From contig NC_090943.1 of assembly GCF_040807025.1 (NCBI RefSeq), positions 25,883,213 to 25,947,212 of the forward strand: a stretch of 64,000 nt of DNA, written 5' to 3'. Positions 23,501-36,000 of the stretch are shown here, piece by piece. Below the pieces are notes generated by a model that saw only the letters and a list, made by a program, of their open reading frames with translations, ran no database searches and had not been told where the DNA came from. The number at the start of each line of letters is the position of its first letter. The stretch's first letter is position 1. The translations under genes were made by a program, and so were the position numbers. This DNA comes from Struthio camelus (lineage: Eukaryota > Chordata > Aves > Struthioniformes > Struthionidae).

Positions 23501-26500
23501 TAATTTCAGAGAATACAGTACTAAAAAATGTCATGTGAAAGACACCAGAACTCTGAGAATACTGCATGTAAAAAATCTATCAGTGTCACTTTTGTTAAAT
23601 TGCTGACTTGATTTGTTGGTTTGAATTTGGGGCAGATCACAGTGTGAGGAAAGAGAGAACAGCTCTGGGAACATACAAGTGGAAGAGGAATTAAAGCTTA
23701 AAACCTTCAGGTGAAAGAAAAAGATATTTTAAAAGAGACCTTGAAAATGTAATCCCAGCCACGTGTCTAGAGTGCATTCTGCTGAAAGACTAGAGAAGCA
23801 GGAGAGGCCAAGACCAGAACTGCGATCTAGAAGGTGGCATCTGCGATCTACCACCTGTCTGTGGTTCTTAGAAATCTAAATAAAGTTAAGAAGGTCCAGC
23901 TGCCCTGGAAATATTACTCAATTTTTTCAGTTTTACACTGCAATCCGCAAACAATCTTTCCACAAAAAGGTAATAGGAAAATATTAGCATGTAAGAGGAT
24001 AGTCATCTGGCTCCCAAACCACCTAAAACAGTGGAAAACTTTGGCACTTGAAAAAGGAGGAGCATTTTACAAGATTCTGAGATGGTTTAAAAGCACCTAC
24101 ATCAAGGGTTAGAAATTCTGTTTCATTTCAGCTGTGTTGGTGGCCTGCCAGTGTTTTGTAACAGTTCTGTTAATGTTACTGCTAGCAGTACCTTAAAAAA
24201 TTGAAGACTAGATGAGTCTCAAGAACTTTAGAGCAGCAATGTTCTCTGCAATGAGAACAGCACCACCTCACAGCAAGGTCACTCACTGTCCTTTTGGATT
24301 CAGCTTTCCACAGGCTGCTAGTGGGAAGGCATGCAGGTTTTGCTGGGACAGAATTATGTTTTATCTTGTTATCAAAATGCTTCTTATGATAAGTTTTTAT
24401 TATCTCTTCTCCTTAAAAACCTAAATTTGGAGGTTAATATGTCTGACACCAAGAAGCTAGACAATACAGAGGACAGTCTTCACCAGGAACTCAATTCATG
24501 ACTGAAAATCAACAAGAATGGACTATTCCGTATTTCTCAATGAAAGATAGGTTCACACTTAACTTCGGAATACAGGCTTTAGTCTTTCTGAAAAGGAAGA
24601 TGACATGCTTTTGGAAACCACGAATCACCTTTAAACAACATAGTAAACATTTTTCTACAATTTATTTGGCTTTTTCTGGGTATCTTTGGTAATCTTTGGT
24701 ATTACTTTGCGGATAATATTTTGTTTATTAATTCAATTTTCTTATGCTTTTGGTATTTGAAGTCTGAACTAGATTAATACACACATAAGCTTTTCCAGTG
24801 TTGGCAAGAACACGGATAACTGTCTAATGAACAAATCAGTCATGTGACACCAAAAAGAAAAGTGCAAAAGGAAGAAGGGAAATATCATGATTTGTGACTT
24901 GGAAATAATACATTTTCACTTCTTAATTTCTCTTTCAATGTGTTATGTCCCTGAAAATCTGAAATACTGACTCCCTTTTTGCAAATGAGACTGAAAGGCA
25001 GGTTTCTTTCGAAGTTGTCCGGGCCACAGAAGTAAAATCCATAATGAAGGTCCTGGCAGGAGATGACTTTGCCAGCCAGGGCACAATACCTGAGCAAGGC
25101 GAGTCAAAGGTGGTCAGGTGACGGTAACAGGTGCTACCAACAGTTCAGTGACAGCTGGAGGAATATGAGGTGGCAGGAAGCCCATGCAACAAGCCAGGGT
25201 GCCACTGGTGCACACAGGGTCCTGAGAAAAAGGTGATTTTTCCTGACCTTCCCCAGACCATGTATCTAGAACTGAATGTTCCTCGACCATAACCGGCCAC
25301 CTCAGTTCCTCCTGCTCAATCCTATGCAGCTGGCACCCCTTCCTGTGCAGCTAGAAAAAAATGGTAAGGCCTTTGGTGGTGGGTGGAGATGTCCGGAGAC
25401 AACATTAGGAGCAAAGAGCCTCCTTCCACACTAAAGAAAGGTCGGGACTCTGGGTCTGAACGCTCTTGCTATAGACCAAAACAGAGTCTAAACTATACGC
25501 AGCATTTGACAAGGCAACACAGCTACTCTGTATTAGCAGAGCTCTGAGACTTAACTCACGTGAAAATACCAACTGGTGATGCCAACTCTTTAGTCTTCAA
25601 TAATAAAGTTGTTACTGTCAAAAAAAGGGGTAGCAATTTAAGCATTGACATGGAATCTGATCCTGGGAGGTATCAGAAACCATTCTCTGCCCTTAACTCC
25701 CATGGAAGCTAAAAGAGCTTTATCACCTGTTGAGGAAAACATTGCATGACTTCCTATCTTTCATAGCACAAGGAACTATGTGACAGGCAGAAATGGGTTT
25801 TTCTTTCAAAACTTGAAGAGGAAAAAAAAATAGATGCTTTTGCACACAGCAAGGTTTAAGGTGGGCTTTCTTCTGGTTCTCTAAAGCACTAAGGAGTGAA
25901 TTAACCAGGATAATACTGCCACAAGAGCACTCAGCTTCTTGCTTAGCACATACTTTGCTGAACCATTGGGGTTTTGGTAGGTGACTGGAGGTAGAGGGTT
26001 TATGTTTGGACTGGATATAAGTATAACTTGCTACTGATAGTCCCTAAATAAGCCCAGGTGGGTATTGCAGGGTGAATGAAGAGAGAGCGTGGTGCAGCTG
26101 CCCGCCAGTGCCACAAGACCGGAAGGAAGGGTGGTGGAGGCCATTGTTTTAAAAGGCCCCTGTGTTCTCCCTGCTCCTGGGCCTGGGAGCAGATGAATTC
26201 ACCTTTGGCACAAACCTGAATCTCCTTGTAGATAGTTCGACCTGTGTGAGGTTGCTCACAGGCCACAGGATAACAGTTCAACCTATAGCTTTTGTTTTTG
26301 TTTTCATTTTTGTTTTTCTTCCAGCTGCCTTCTGTAGGTGAATCTTCTTCTCAAAGCTTAGATCAGCCCCAGACTCTGTGTGACTGGAGCAACAGGTACT
26401 CTCTATCTTGGTTTCCTGGGCAAATATTAGATAGATCCAGTGCAAACAAACAAACAGATAAAAGTAATTTTCTTTTTTTAAAAAAAAAGAAAACTAATCA

Positions 26501-29500
26501 AAGATGAGTACTCCTTTCTACTGCCTGGAATAGAAAGGGAAAGATGGGTCAGAGGTAGGTAGAAAAGAGTGAACAGAGTCAGAACAGTTGCTTTCCGGCT
26601 CTTACGTGAAGTCCACAGTTTGAGATGTGAATAGCAGTACGTGACCCAGCTCTTCAGTCCTTGCTACCGCTGATACCAGATTATGGTGTTTGCAAACACA
26701 ACACAAACTTACAAACTATGTGGGAAATAAGGTTGCTACTTACACCCAGCAGAAATCACAAACTACTCACAGATAGCTCAGGAGCAGAAATAGAAGCAAA
26801 AATTCCTATAAATTTGTCATTCGGCTCCAGTTAACGATATGACAGCATGTTAGTAATGGCTGCTTTGCTCATTTCTGCCAAGGGAATTCCACAATCTGTT
26901 CTACACAGGCCTCAGATTCCTCCAGGTTAATCTAATGCATGATCTCCAGCCTGAAAAGCTTAAATACTCACAGCTCTTCTCCCCAAGAAACAAACATATA
27001 ATCAAATCTCATGCTTCAGGGACTAAGCTGATGGCTGCAGGCTCTGCAAGGAATACTTCCTCTATTTTATGGCAGTGCACAAACTGTGGGGTTTGACTGT
27101 CCTCTGACGCATTAGGCATTAGCTACTGCTGAATGCAGAATATCAGGCTTGGTAAAGCAATGTTCAGATCTAGCAAACACTCTGTTGCTATGTTTTTGTC
27201 TGAAGCAGTCCATTTTTTCCTCTAAATTCTAAGGAAAAGGAGAACTATTAATTGGAAATGCTATTTGCAAAGTGTGCTGAAAGTAAGAGCACTGAAAATG
27301 GCCTGATCTCTAAAAAACATGGCTGATTATCTAGGGAACACACCCCATGCTTGGAACCTCCTTTGGGATCAGGAAGTCTGCCGCATGTAAACAGAAACAG
27401 AGCTTTTATGAATGCTTTTCAATGACCAGATCTCTCTGAGGATTTGCTGTAGCTCCCAAGTTGTTATTTTATGGGCCAGTGACCAGATTGTCCTTATAGC
27501 ACAGAAAGAAAGTAGTGCAATCACTGTTTGGTTTGCAGACTTCTGACACAATACTGCAAGGGAATGCAAAAGGCCCTTCTGTGGGAATAGGAATTCAGGC
27601 GTAAAAATACCTGTGGCATAGGTACACTCTCCTCACTGAGGATGCCAGTGCTCTGTCTTGCAGGAAATGCTTGGAAGATAGCAATTCCTGCTCATTTTCA
27701 CAAAATTAGATTTCATTCCACCATTACCTCCTCACTATAAATTCCACTGACTGTCAGGACAAGGTGTGGAGCCTAGTAAAGACGCTGCAGCTAAATTATC
27801 TCAAGCAAGGGAAAAGCCTTGAATATTTTGCAGGACTGAGTGGCCCTGCTTATTGTGCTAGTCATAAACAAGCACAATGCGAACTTGCATCTGGGTTCTC
27901 AGCTTCTAAATATACTGAAACTGCCAAGGCAATAGATGAGATTTTCCAGTCAATAGCTGTTCAGCAGACACTTATTCTCTGATCAGTTTTAGACCAAGAA
28001 GGAGTAATATGGCCTTGTCACAGTTAAAGTTTGTGATTAGAAATAAACAATCTCCTTCTTCTGCCAGTCTTCCTAAAGAAGCAAGGCCGTTTGTGCTGAC
28101 AGCCACAACAAAAGAGCAGATAAACGATTTGACCTGCAGGTTCATTTAATAGTTAAATACATGTATTTTTTAACACTAGAAAGTCAGGTTTGCTAAAAAA
28201 AGACCTCAGCTCAGGAAATTCAAACTATCTCTTCAGATGAATTTAAACTTTTTTTACTCTTTCTTTTTTTTTTAATGTCTGGTACAGTTAATTAATCTTC
28301 CAGTTTTCCTTTGACTTTTTTTGGAGGTGGAACTCAGAACAAAATGCCTCATGGCACGGTGAGCCTCTGAGGAGATTATTTAAGTGTCTTCTCTCCTTTT
28401 AGGAGACTACTGGAGAAATTCCAGAACTGTGGTATTTCAAAGGAGTGTCACTGTGGCACATCTCTGCCTCAGCCAGACAGGACACCAGGGGTCTTAGCTC
28501 AGGGATGACTACAGCACAGGGGCAGAAGAGGACAAACTCCTCTGCAGGTGCCTTTTGCATCACCTGGAGTCTCACTCACTTTCTTCTAATTTCAGAGTTA
28601 CAGGAAGAAGAATGACAGGGGAGCTCTCTGAAGGAATATTACTGCAGGTACAGAGACAGGAACATTTCCCCCCCAAAATCAACCTCAAAGTGTTGGTGTC
28701 ATAGTCACAAAAATTTCTGACAAGAGAATTTTATCTAGGCTACCTACAGAGCTCAGAAGTAATGCTCTTTACAGGCAAATCACTGGGAAACATCATCGAA
28801 ACTCATCATCAGACTTTGGCAGCTGTGTTGTGAGAGCCAAGACAAGACTGGAAGTGGAGATCATACATCCTACGGAGCTAGTGCCAGTATGCTGAAATAT
28901 CATAAATGCTCATACTTCAACATGCCAGACTTGCATATGGACATGCTTGCTGCACGAGGGAGCACACATATGCTCTTGCACACACACACAGCATTAACTA
29001 GGCTCAAATATGTGGTGGCTGCTGATATTCAGTAGTAACTGAGCGGAGATGGTTCTTCCACTTCACAGAGCATTTTGAGATCTCAGTTTCTGGCTTCATT
29101 CTGATTGTGGGTGGAGGGGAAGGCCGAAACTTTACTATGCAAAAGCATCCCAAAATATCATTGTCCACACTTTTTCCCAGTTCTGAGGTGATCTAACTGG
29201 TGGGTTGCTGGGAAAATAGGATCCTTGAAGGATGGGGCTGAACTGTGGCTGGTCTGCTGGGCTCTGAGCATCCCCCACCCCAGCAACTCGCCTAGCAAGA
29301 AAACTGATAAAGAAGGAAGTGATGTGGCCCAAAGCTATGCTGTTTGTGCATAGATGTTTGCCTTGATTCCATTGGAATATAGTCCCAAGTTGACAGTCCT
29401 GGAGAATATTTCAGTTTCATAAAAGCATGTTGAAAAGCATGTTTTCCTGAAATCATTTCAACTAGCTCAACTTGCAAGTTTTCAGAGGAAGCAGATAAGA

Positions 29501-30047
29501 AAGCAGCTTACTGGAAAATTGAAGTTGTCTCCTTGGTGGCAGAATCATACACGGTGTGAGGAGTGCCATACTGAGCAGTAGGCTTCTGCAGATAGATAAC
29601 ACTAATTGGAAATTTTACCTCCCAGGCTTCCCACAAGCACCTGCAAAGACATCCCTAGTTTGCCTTTAGCTCCTGCCATGGTTTCTGTTTAATGCTGAAG
29701 TTTGTCAGCAAATGATTCCCTTGCATTTCCCCTGTGTAATTCTTCCATGTATCTGATGTCTCTCATCCCACACTTAACACCAGAAGTTGCATAGGACTGG
29801 AACGGTCTCTTTGCTATCCATGTGAGCAATGCCAGTCACAGGGCAGCTTTGGTCCCCGGTTGGAGTTCTGCAGTTCACAGACAGTAGATGATAACAACAC
29901 CAAAGGTAAACAACGTAGTAAATCATCAAAAGACATAGCTGAGTGCATAATGTAGTGGACAATCCAAAATGTCCCATAAGTGCAGTGTAAGGGTAAAAAG
30001 TATATAACAGAAAAGTATGCTTTTTGATCTCCCAGTTAATAGCTAGG
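20524..30047. other. unannotated DNA, no gene seen
   Basis: No coding region is supported. Open frames are under 120 codons and unrecognised. The stretch 25000-25630 is richer in G+C and ends in a cDNA-like 3' end, listed separately. Region 26040-26280 is also relatively G+C-rich, without a recognisable product. The rest is AT-rich with ordinary short homopolymers. Confidence 0.55.
25149..25626 (+). other. possible retroposed transcript end or LTR remnant
   Basis: An AATAAA polyadenylation signal (25602-25607) is followed 12 nt later by a run of seven A (25620-25626), the layout of a polyadenylated transcript copied back into DNA. The preceding few hundred bases are richer in G+C than their surroundings. 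TGACAG at 25149-25154 and CTGTCA at 25615-25620 are inverted, as at LTR ends, but no target-site duplication is visible. I recognise no protein in it. It may be a processed pseudogene end, an LTR fragment or coincidence. Confidence 0.25.
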
Positions 30048-30069
30048 TCGCGTTAAGACAGCCGCGCGC
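30048..30069. other. isolated CpG cluster
   Basis: Five CpG dinucleotides occur within 22 nt (GTCGCG..., CCGCGCGC) in a region otherwise almost free of CpG. It is far too short for a CpG island, and no promoter elements are evident around it. Confidence 0.5.
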
Positions 30070-33000
30070 AGAGGATGAAATGTATGTACAATAGCAGTAA
30101 CCAGGATGTGAAAAACAAAGCCAAATGATTTATGAGTCTGATTCCCAAGTGATAAGAATGAACATAACAAAAATAGAATAGTAAATTAGTTAGACAGGAA
30201 AACAAATCACCTTGATATCAATTTGTAAAATAAATAAATTTTCAATAAAAATTGGAACAGGAGAAAAGTGCATTTTCACACATAGCTCAGAGATCACGTA
30301 AATGCCAAGTGACATGACAGTTGCTGAAATAAATGATCTTTTTATGAACAGCAGAGTAGTAAAGCAAGCAAAATAGAGGCATAAAATGGGTAAATTTCCA
30401 GTGTATTAGTTATTGCTGCCTCTGAGCTGCAGTAAATTACAAACTCATTTTTACCTTTTTTGTGTTCATGAATACATTTTGGGGACGGTTTTTCCACACC
30501 CTTCCTTCAGAACACCATTTTTTAGAGATTTATATTCTTCTTTAAAGTCTGTAAGTAAGAAGTACCCATGTCTCTTCCATATGAGAGGGCTGAGAACTCA
30601 GAAGAAACTATTTATTATGCATTTCTGAACTTTCTTTACATAAATTCTGTTATCTGTGCGCAAATGACTGCCATAAAACTTACTTTCGTGTGGATATTTT
30701 TCCCCCTTACAAATGAAATCGAAGGTAAGTTTTCCTCCAAAACTGATGAACCTATCCACCCCATGGTTTTCTCCTTTTTTTTTCTTTTCTTGTTTATACT
30801 ACAAAATCACAGTATGTTATCTTTATTTACTGCTCGCCTTGCCTATAAATAAAGGATGTGAGATAGAATGGATTGGAGTCAAAAAGATGAAAGATTTGTT
30901 TGAAATACCAGTTGACCACTCCTAAATGAGACCAGAAAACTAGTCAATGACTCTGAAAGTGAATAAATAAGTGCTGAGAGAAGAATGTTCATATCCACTC
31001 CTGATTATGTCCTCTACCATCCCAAAACAATGAAAGAAGAAATAAGATTAAAGTTAAGACTCTTCAAATTAAGATCTATCTCTGTATTCAGCACCTGGGT
31101 AGTCATTTATTTTGGTGCAAAGGACTGTCCTGTTTTGCATCCATGTGGCACTCATTCTTGCACTGAGGTAAACAAGCATCCAGAGAAGAGGGCAAACAAG
31201 AACCACATCCAGAGTTTTTCAGTGCATTTATTAGTTCATGTACAAAAATACAAAGGGGTTTATTCCTTCCTGTACTTGTATATGAGACATTCCTTAAAAT
31301 GACAACACAGGAAGACAAAGATAACTAATATCTAACATCGCTGAAGTGTAACCTGAAAACATGCACTATTGTCCACTCTCTGTTTCAAGGCAGGGCAAGG
31401 GAACTCAATCTTGTCACGCTCCATTAAGGCACAATAGTCATGAGCTTTATTTAACCACACATTCTGTATCTGTTTTCTAGAGCAGTACGTAGATTCCTGG
31501 TGCAGATTGCTTCAATTTTCATGAGTTCTGTGGCTTCACAAAGAGCAAATCATCTTACCCAACCTGGATGAATCTTTTCGGAACTGAAGTTCTCAATCAC
31601 ACAATTCAAGATTTATTGAGAACAGATTAATGCACCATAACTCAAACCCTATTTAATTTAGCCGCATAATTAATGTTTAGTTCTGTGACTTTCACATGAA
31701 ATTCAAAACAGGTGTTCCATACTGTTCAGCTAGAGAAAATAAGCCCAGAAAAAAGAAAAGCATCCTGCTGACTTTCATTACAAATCTCATTCGCACGGGC
31801 ATTAAATTAATCGAGTAAAATAAGAAAAGTGTCAAACCTTAAGGATTAGTTTTTCTTGCTTCCCCTGCTGCCCCAATCTTCCTTTACCTTTACTGATCAT
31901 TAAAGTTACTATATATACTGATAGTCTGCTATCCATGGAACAGGTACTGTGGAAAAGGAGGATGGCAAAGCATAACACCATTTTGAATTGAAGAGTCACT
32001 GCAGACTCTTTGGCGGGTTAGACAGTGAACTTATGCATCCAAAGGCACCCCAGTCTTGATGGTCTATGAAGGAGATTAGCTTATTTACTTTTTTGTCTCC
32101 TCAAATTGTAGAGCAGAAATGTAACTGTGACTGTAATTTTACAGACACAGTTGATATCAGTTTCCAATCACTATTGATTCAGACTGACATACATGTCTAC
32201 GCCCTACTGAGTGCAAACACTGGGCTTTGTTACCCACAACATCATTTTAATATTTGGCACTTTGAGCTTTTTCTTTCCTGCTTGCTCCACTCTTCATTCT
32301 AGTTTGTTATGATTACCAATTATATAGATATGAATAAGAAAGCCCTGTAGAGGGAACCAGGGACTTTGTCTGGGTGTCATTTGCATTGTGCTTTCAGACT
32401 TTACAAGCACATTTTGATTCTTCTAAATGGGAAAAAAAACCTGCATCAGTGACTGAAATTAATGGCAATGAGACAATTTTTTTTCTTTGTTGTATGACTC
32501 TAGAAAAGTTGTATTTTATTTCCTCCTGACGTCTGTTATCAATCATGCATGAGTCATGAAATCTTTTCATCAATATGACTGTCATTCACTAGATAAGCTG
32601 GATGCAGGAATCTACAGATCCTGTAAAGTTGATTCCCAGCAGTATTAATTCATCAAAGACTTCAAATGCTATTACAAGTTATTTTTTGAAAAAAACTTTC
32701 TTTTTCTTCCTTTCATTCCTGAGACCAATTGTTGCCTCCTGTATTATCTAAAGAAAATTTATGAGAAATTAAAACCTCCTTCAATCCCCTTGCTTATAAT
32801 GATTTTTTTACATGTTTTAGAGAGTTTGATGATCTTTTAATTAGCTGTCTTGAGTCACATCATTCAGTTCATTCCTTCTCTCTCAAATCCTGAAGCTATA
32901 CAGCAAAGCAGCTACTTGATGGGTAGCTTTGTAAAATTCATGATTTGGGATCTACTAATAATGTCTCTCAGGTCATCATTATCAGGATTTACAAGCATCA

Positions 33001-36000
33001 TAAAGGTCTTAGAGGTAAACCAACCAGCAAAATATACCGTTATTTTAGGGTAAGTTTGTACCTAATACGGCATTGCAGCTCACACTGAAATTCTTGGGCA
33101 TTAGAAGACGTAACATATTAGCATATAAGTGAAATCCGAGGGTCTATCTCCATTACCTAGTCTCATCATATTTCAAGTAATTAAGTGCCTTAGATTCTAC
33201 AGTGAAAGAAAAAGCAAAAGGAAGAAACTTTCTAAGCAACCGATTCTATTTCAAGGGTAATAATGAAACTCCAGATTATCTCAGATTTATGGATCTATCA
33301 GTTCAGGAAAATATTCAAAATACAGTCCTTTGAAAAGTTTCAAACCTTAATAATTCAGTATTGAATGATAATAGATGAACGGAACATAAGAGCTATTTAT
33401 TTCAATTTCAATAGATCAGTTATGAATAGAGTATATTGTTCAGCAATTGGACATTATTTAAGAGGAGAGATGGCATCTTCAGACATAATTCCATCTTGTA
33501 CCATAAAGACTTTTAAACCTGAAGTTTGAAATTGAATAAAAATGGCAAGCTAGAGTAATTTCTGTACTTCTAGAATAACCTGTTCAAAACCATGTTCTAT
33601 TTGGTTTGAGGCTACCTATTTCCCACTCCCCCGTTCCCAAAAAAGAGGAAAAGGAGTAAGTAAAAAACCAATGTGTGTGTCATGAAGAAAAATGATTTTG
33701 TTCAATTTCCAGAATCTGATTCAATGAAAATAGCAAATTAGATCATGCCATCTTGGTGTGGTTCCTTTGCAGGTGGAACTACAGTGCCACTGTGAAATAC
33801 TGTAAAGGGAAGCATAAAAAAAACTATCTGCAAGTAATAATAAGAAAAGTCTGTGATTTTCATGGGACAGCCATTCCAAAATGCCTGATTCTATTGCATT
33901 ACACATAATCAGAAGTCTTTCCATTTTCGTTTGCCTCCATTAGGAACTAGAGAATTTCCTCTTACTCAAATTAGATCTTGTTTTACAGTTTTAAGATCAT
34001 ATTCTCCTATGACCTCCAAAAGTAAACTAGATACAGAATATACCTCAGAAATAGCTTGAAATTTGACACAAGGTATAACCAGATCTTTTTTCACAGAATT
34101 ATTTCAGTGGTCTCCATACAAGGATGAAGATTGTACAGGAAGTGTATGAGGGAGGTGAAGCAGAAATAGTTTTCCTTGCTTCTTGTTCCTTTTGTATACA
34201 TACAGGTGTCATGCACAAAAGCAAGTGCAAAGGATGACTCATTGAAGAAAAATAAATGAGCTTTACTCTGCCCTTTATATTTACTTTTTACTAATTTACA
34301 ATGTTAGTATGAACTTCTGAGATAATTTATCTTGCTATATTTTAGAAATTCAGGTCCTAACTGATCTGGGCGGTTAATGACTGGAGAACTGGGAAAAATT
34401 TCTCACAGTGAGAGAAATGAGAGAAAGAGAAACTAGACCTTCCTCAGCTGAACTGTTAATTTTCTTGTTTTGCATTGATTTTGTCAGTAATTAACAATCT
34501 TTGGTGATCATTTTTTTGAAAACAAAAAATTGAAGAGCTAATCTCCACTAGTAGGAGACATTAGAAATCATAAAATACATTTTGTAGGGCCTCCTACAGG
34601 CCTGCTCACAAAGGCACATAATGCAAGCATTGACATACCGTTATCTTCAGAAACACAAATGGCCTTTTTCTTTCCTCACTGCAAATATCATACACATTTT
34701 AAGTAAATTAGATTGCCTGAAAACAAGAATCAGGTTTGCAAGTCTAATATAACTGTTAGGCCAATAAGAAATCTTAACTGGAAAGATTTTGGTGGCTTTT
34801 GATCTCATAAGAGAGTTTTGTGCAACAGCCGTGGCTTTTCATTGATGGTGGAAGAAAGGAGGGCAGCTGTTAATATGTGCCCCTCAGGGAAGAGATGGCA
34901 GGCTGATACTGGAATCATTTTAAGAGGAAAGAATAACAGCTTACAGCTGTAGATAGACACTGAAAGAGAAACTAAATTAAGCAATTAGAGGAGCAGAAGA
35001 TATGGACCAAGGGCAAGAGGACCAGGGGACTGAAGAGTTACCTCAGGAGGGACTTTGTTCGGCCTAAACTCACTTTTATATGAGGGTAACGAGCACAGGC
35101 AGGAAGGCTAGCGGTATCTGCAGAACTTCTGAGTGACAGAGCTTGATGATCTTCAGTTCAGCTTAGTCCAGGGATGTTGTTATGCTCATACGAGAGTTCC
35201 CTTATTTATCCATAAATACATGGCAATGCCCATTTGAAAGTGTGTAGCTACTGACTGCTGTCAGAAATCGGATACTGGTAGACTGCCTACGGAGACAGAT
35301 GAACTGGGGAAGATGAATTGATAGAGGTGACAAAATGTGACAGAGCTTGACTAATAATCTGGAGGTTTCTGTTGGCTGTGAACAGTGAATTTATTGCCTG
35401 TATAGACAGAATCCAAGTTCCTCTCACCATGTACCCCCAGCTCACCTCATGCCTCAGGCTGAATAAATGGGAAACAGTATTTCTCCTTTGTATTCTAGTG
35501 CTGTTTCCTCCTCATTGCCTCCTTTATGTTCTAGGGCATAGTTTAGCATCCCAGAGGCTTTTAATGTTTATGCGGGTTGCTCAAGAAAATTTCATATCAA
35601 AGTTTCCAGGAACCGGAAATTCTAGTAGTCCTAATGCAAAGTCATTTTGCTACTGTAACTAACCATGTTGAACTGCTGACATAGATTTCTACTCTTGTCT
35701 TCAGAGGCCTTTTTACTCTCTACTATCATAATTCATGAATCATTTTACTGGAAATTTGGACCATATAAAAGAATGCTTTAAATATTATTTAGCTGCACTC
35801 AGGCTGACAGTGCCATGACCTGTCAGGACACTGGAAGGTAGACAGGAAAAGGGAAGGAAAGCAATGGAAGTAACTGAACAGTAACTATGCCCAAAAAAAT
35901 TGCTTGCAGCATTCTGCACAGCCCCTGTGAGAACATGCCAGAGAGCATCACCAAGGAGCCGGAGGAGGAAATTCAGAGATTTGAATGGCTTTTGCTCAGG

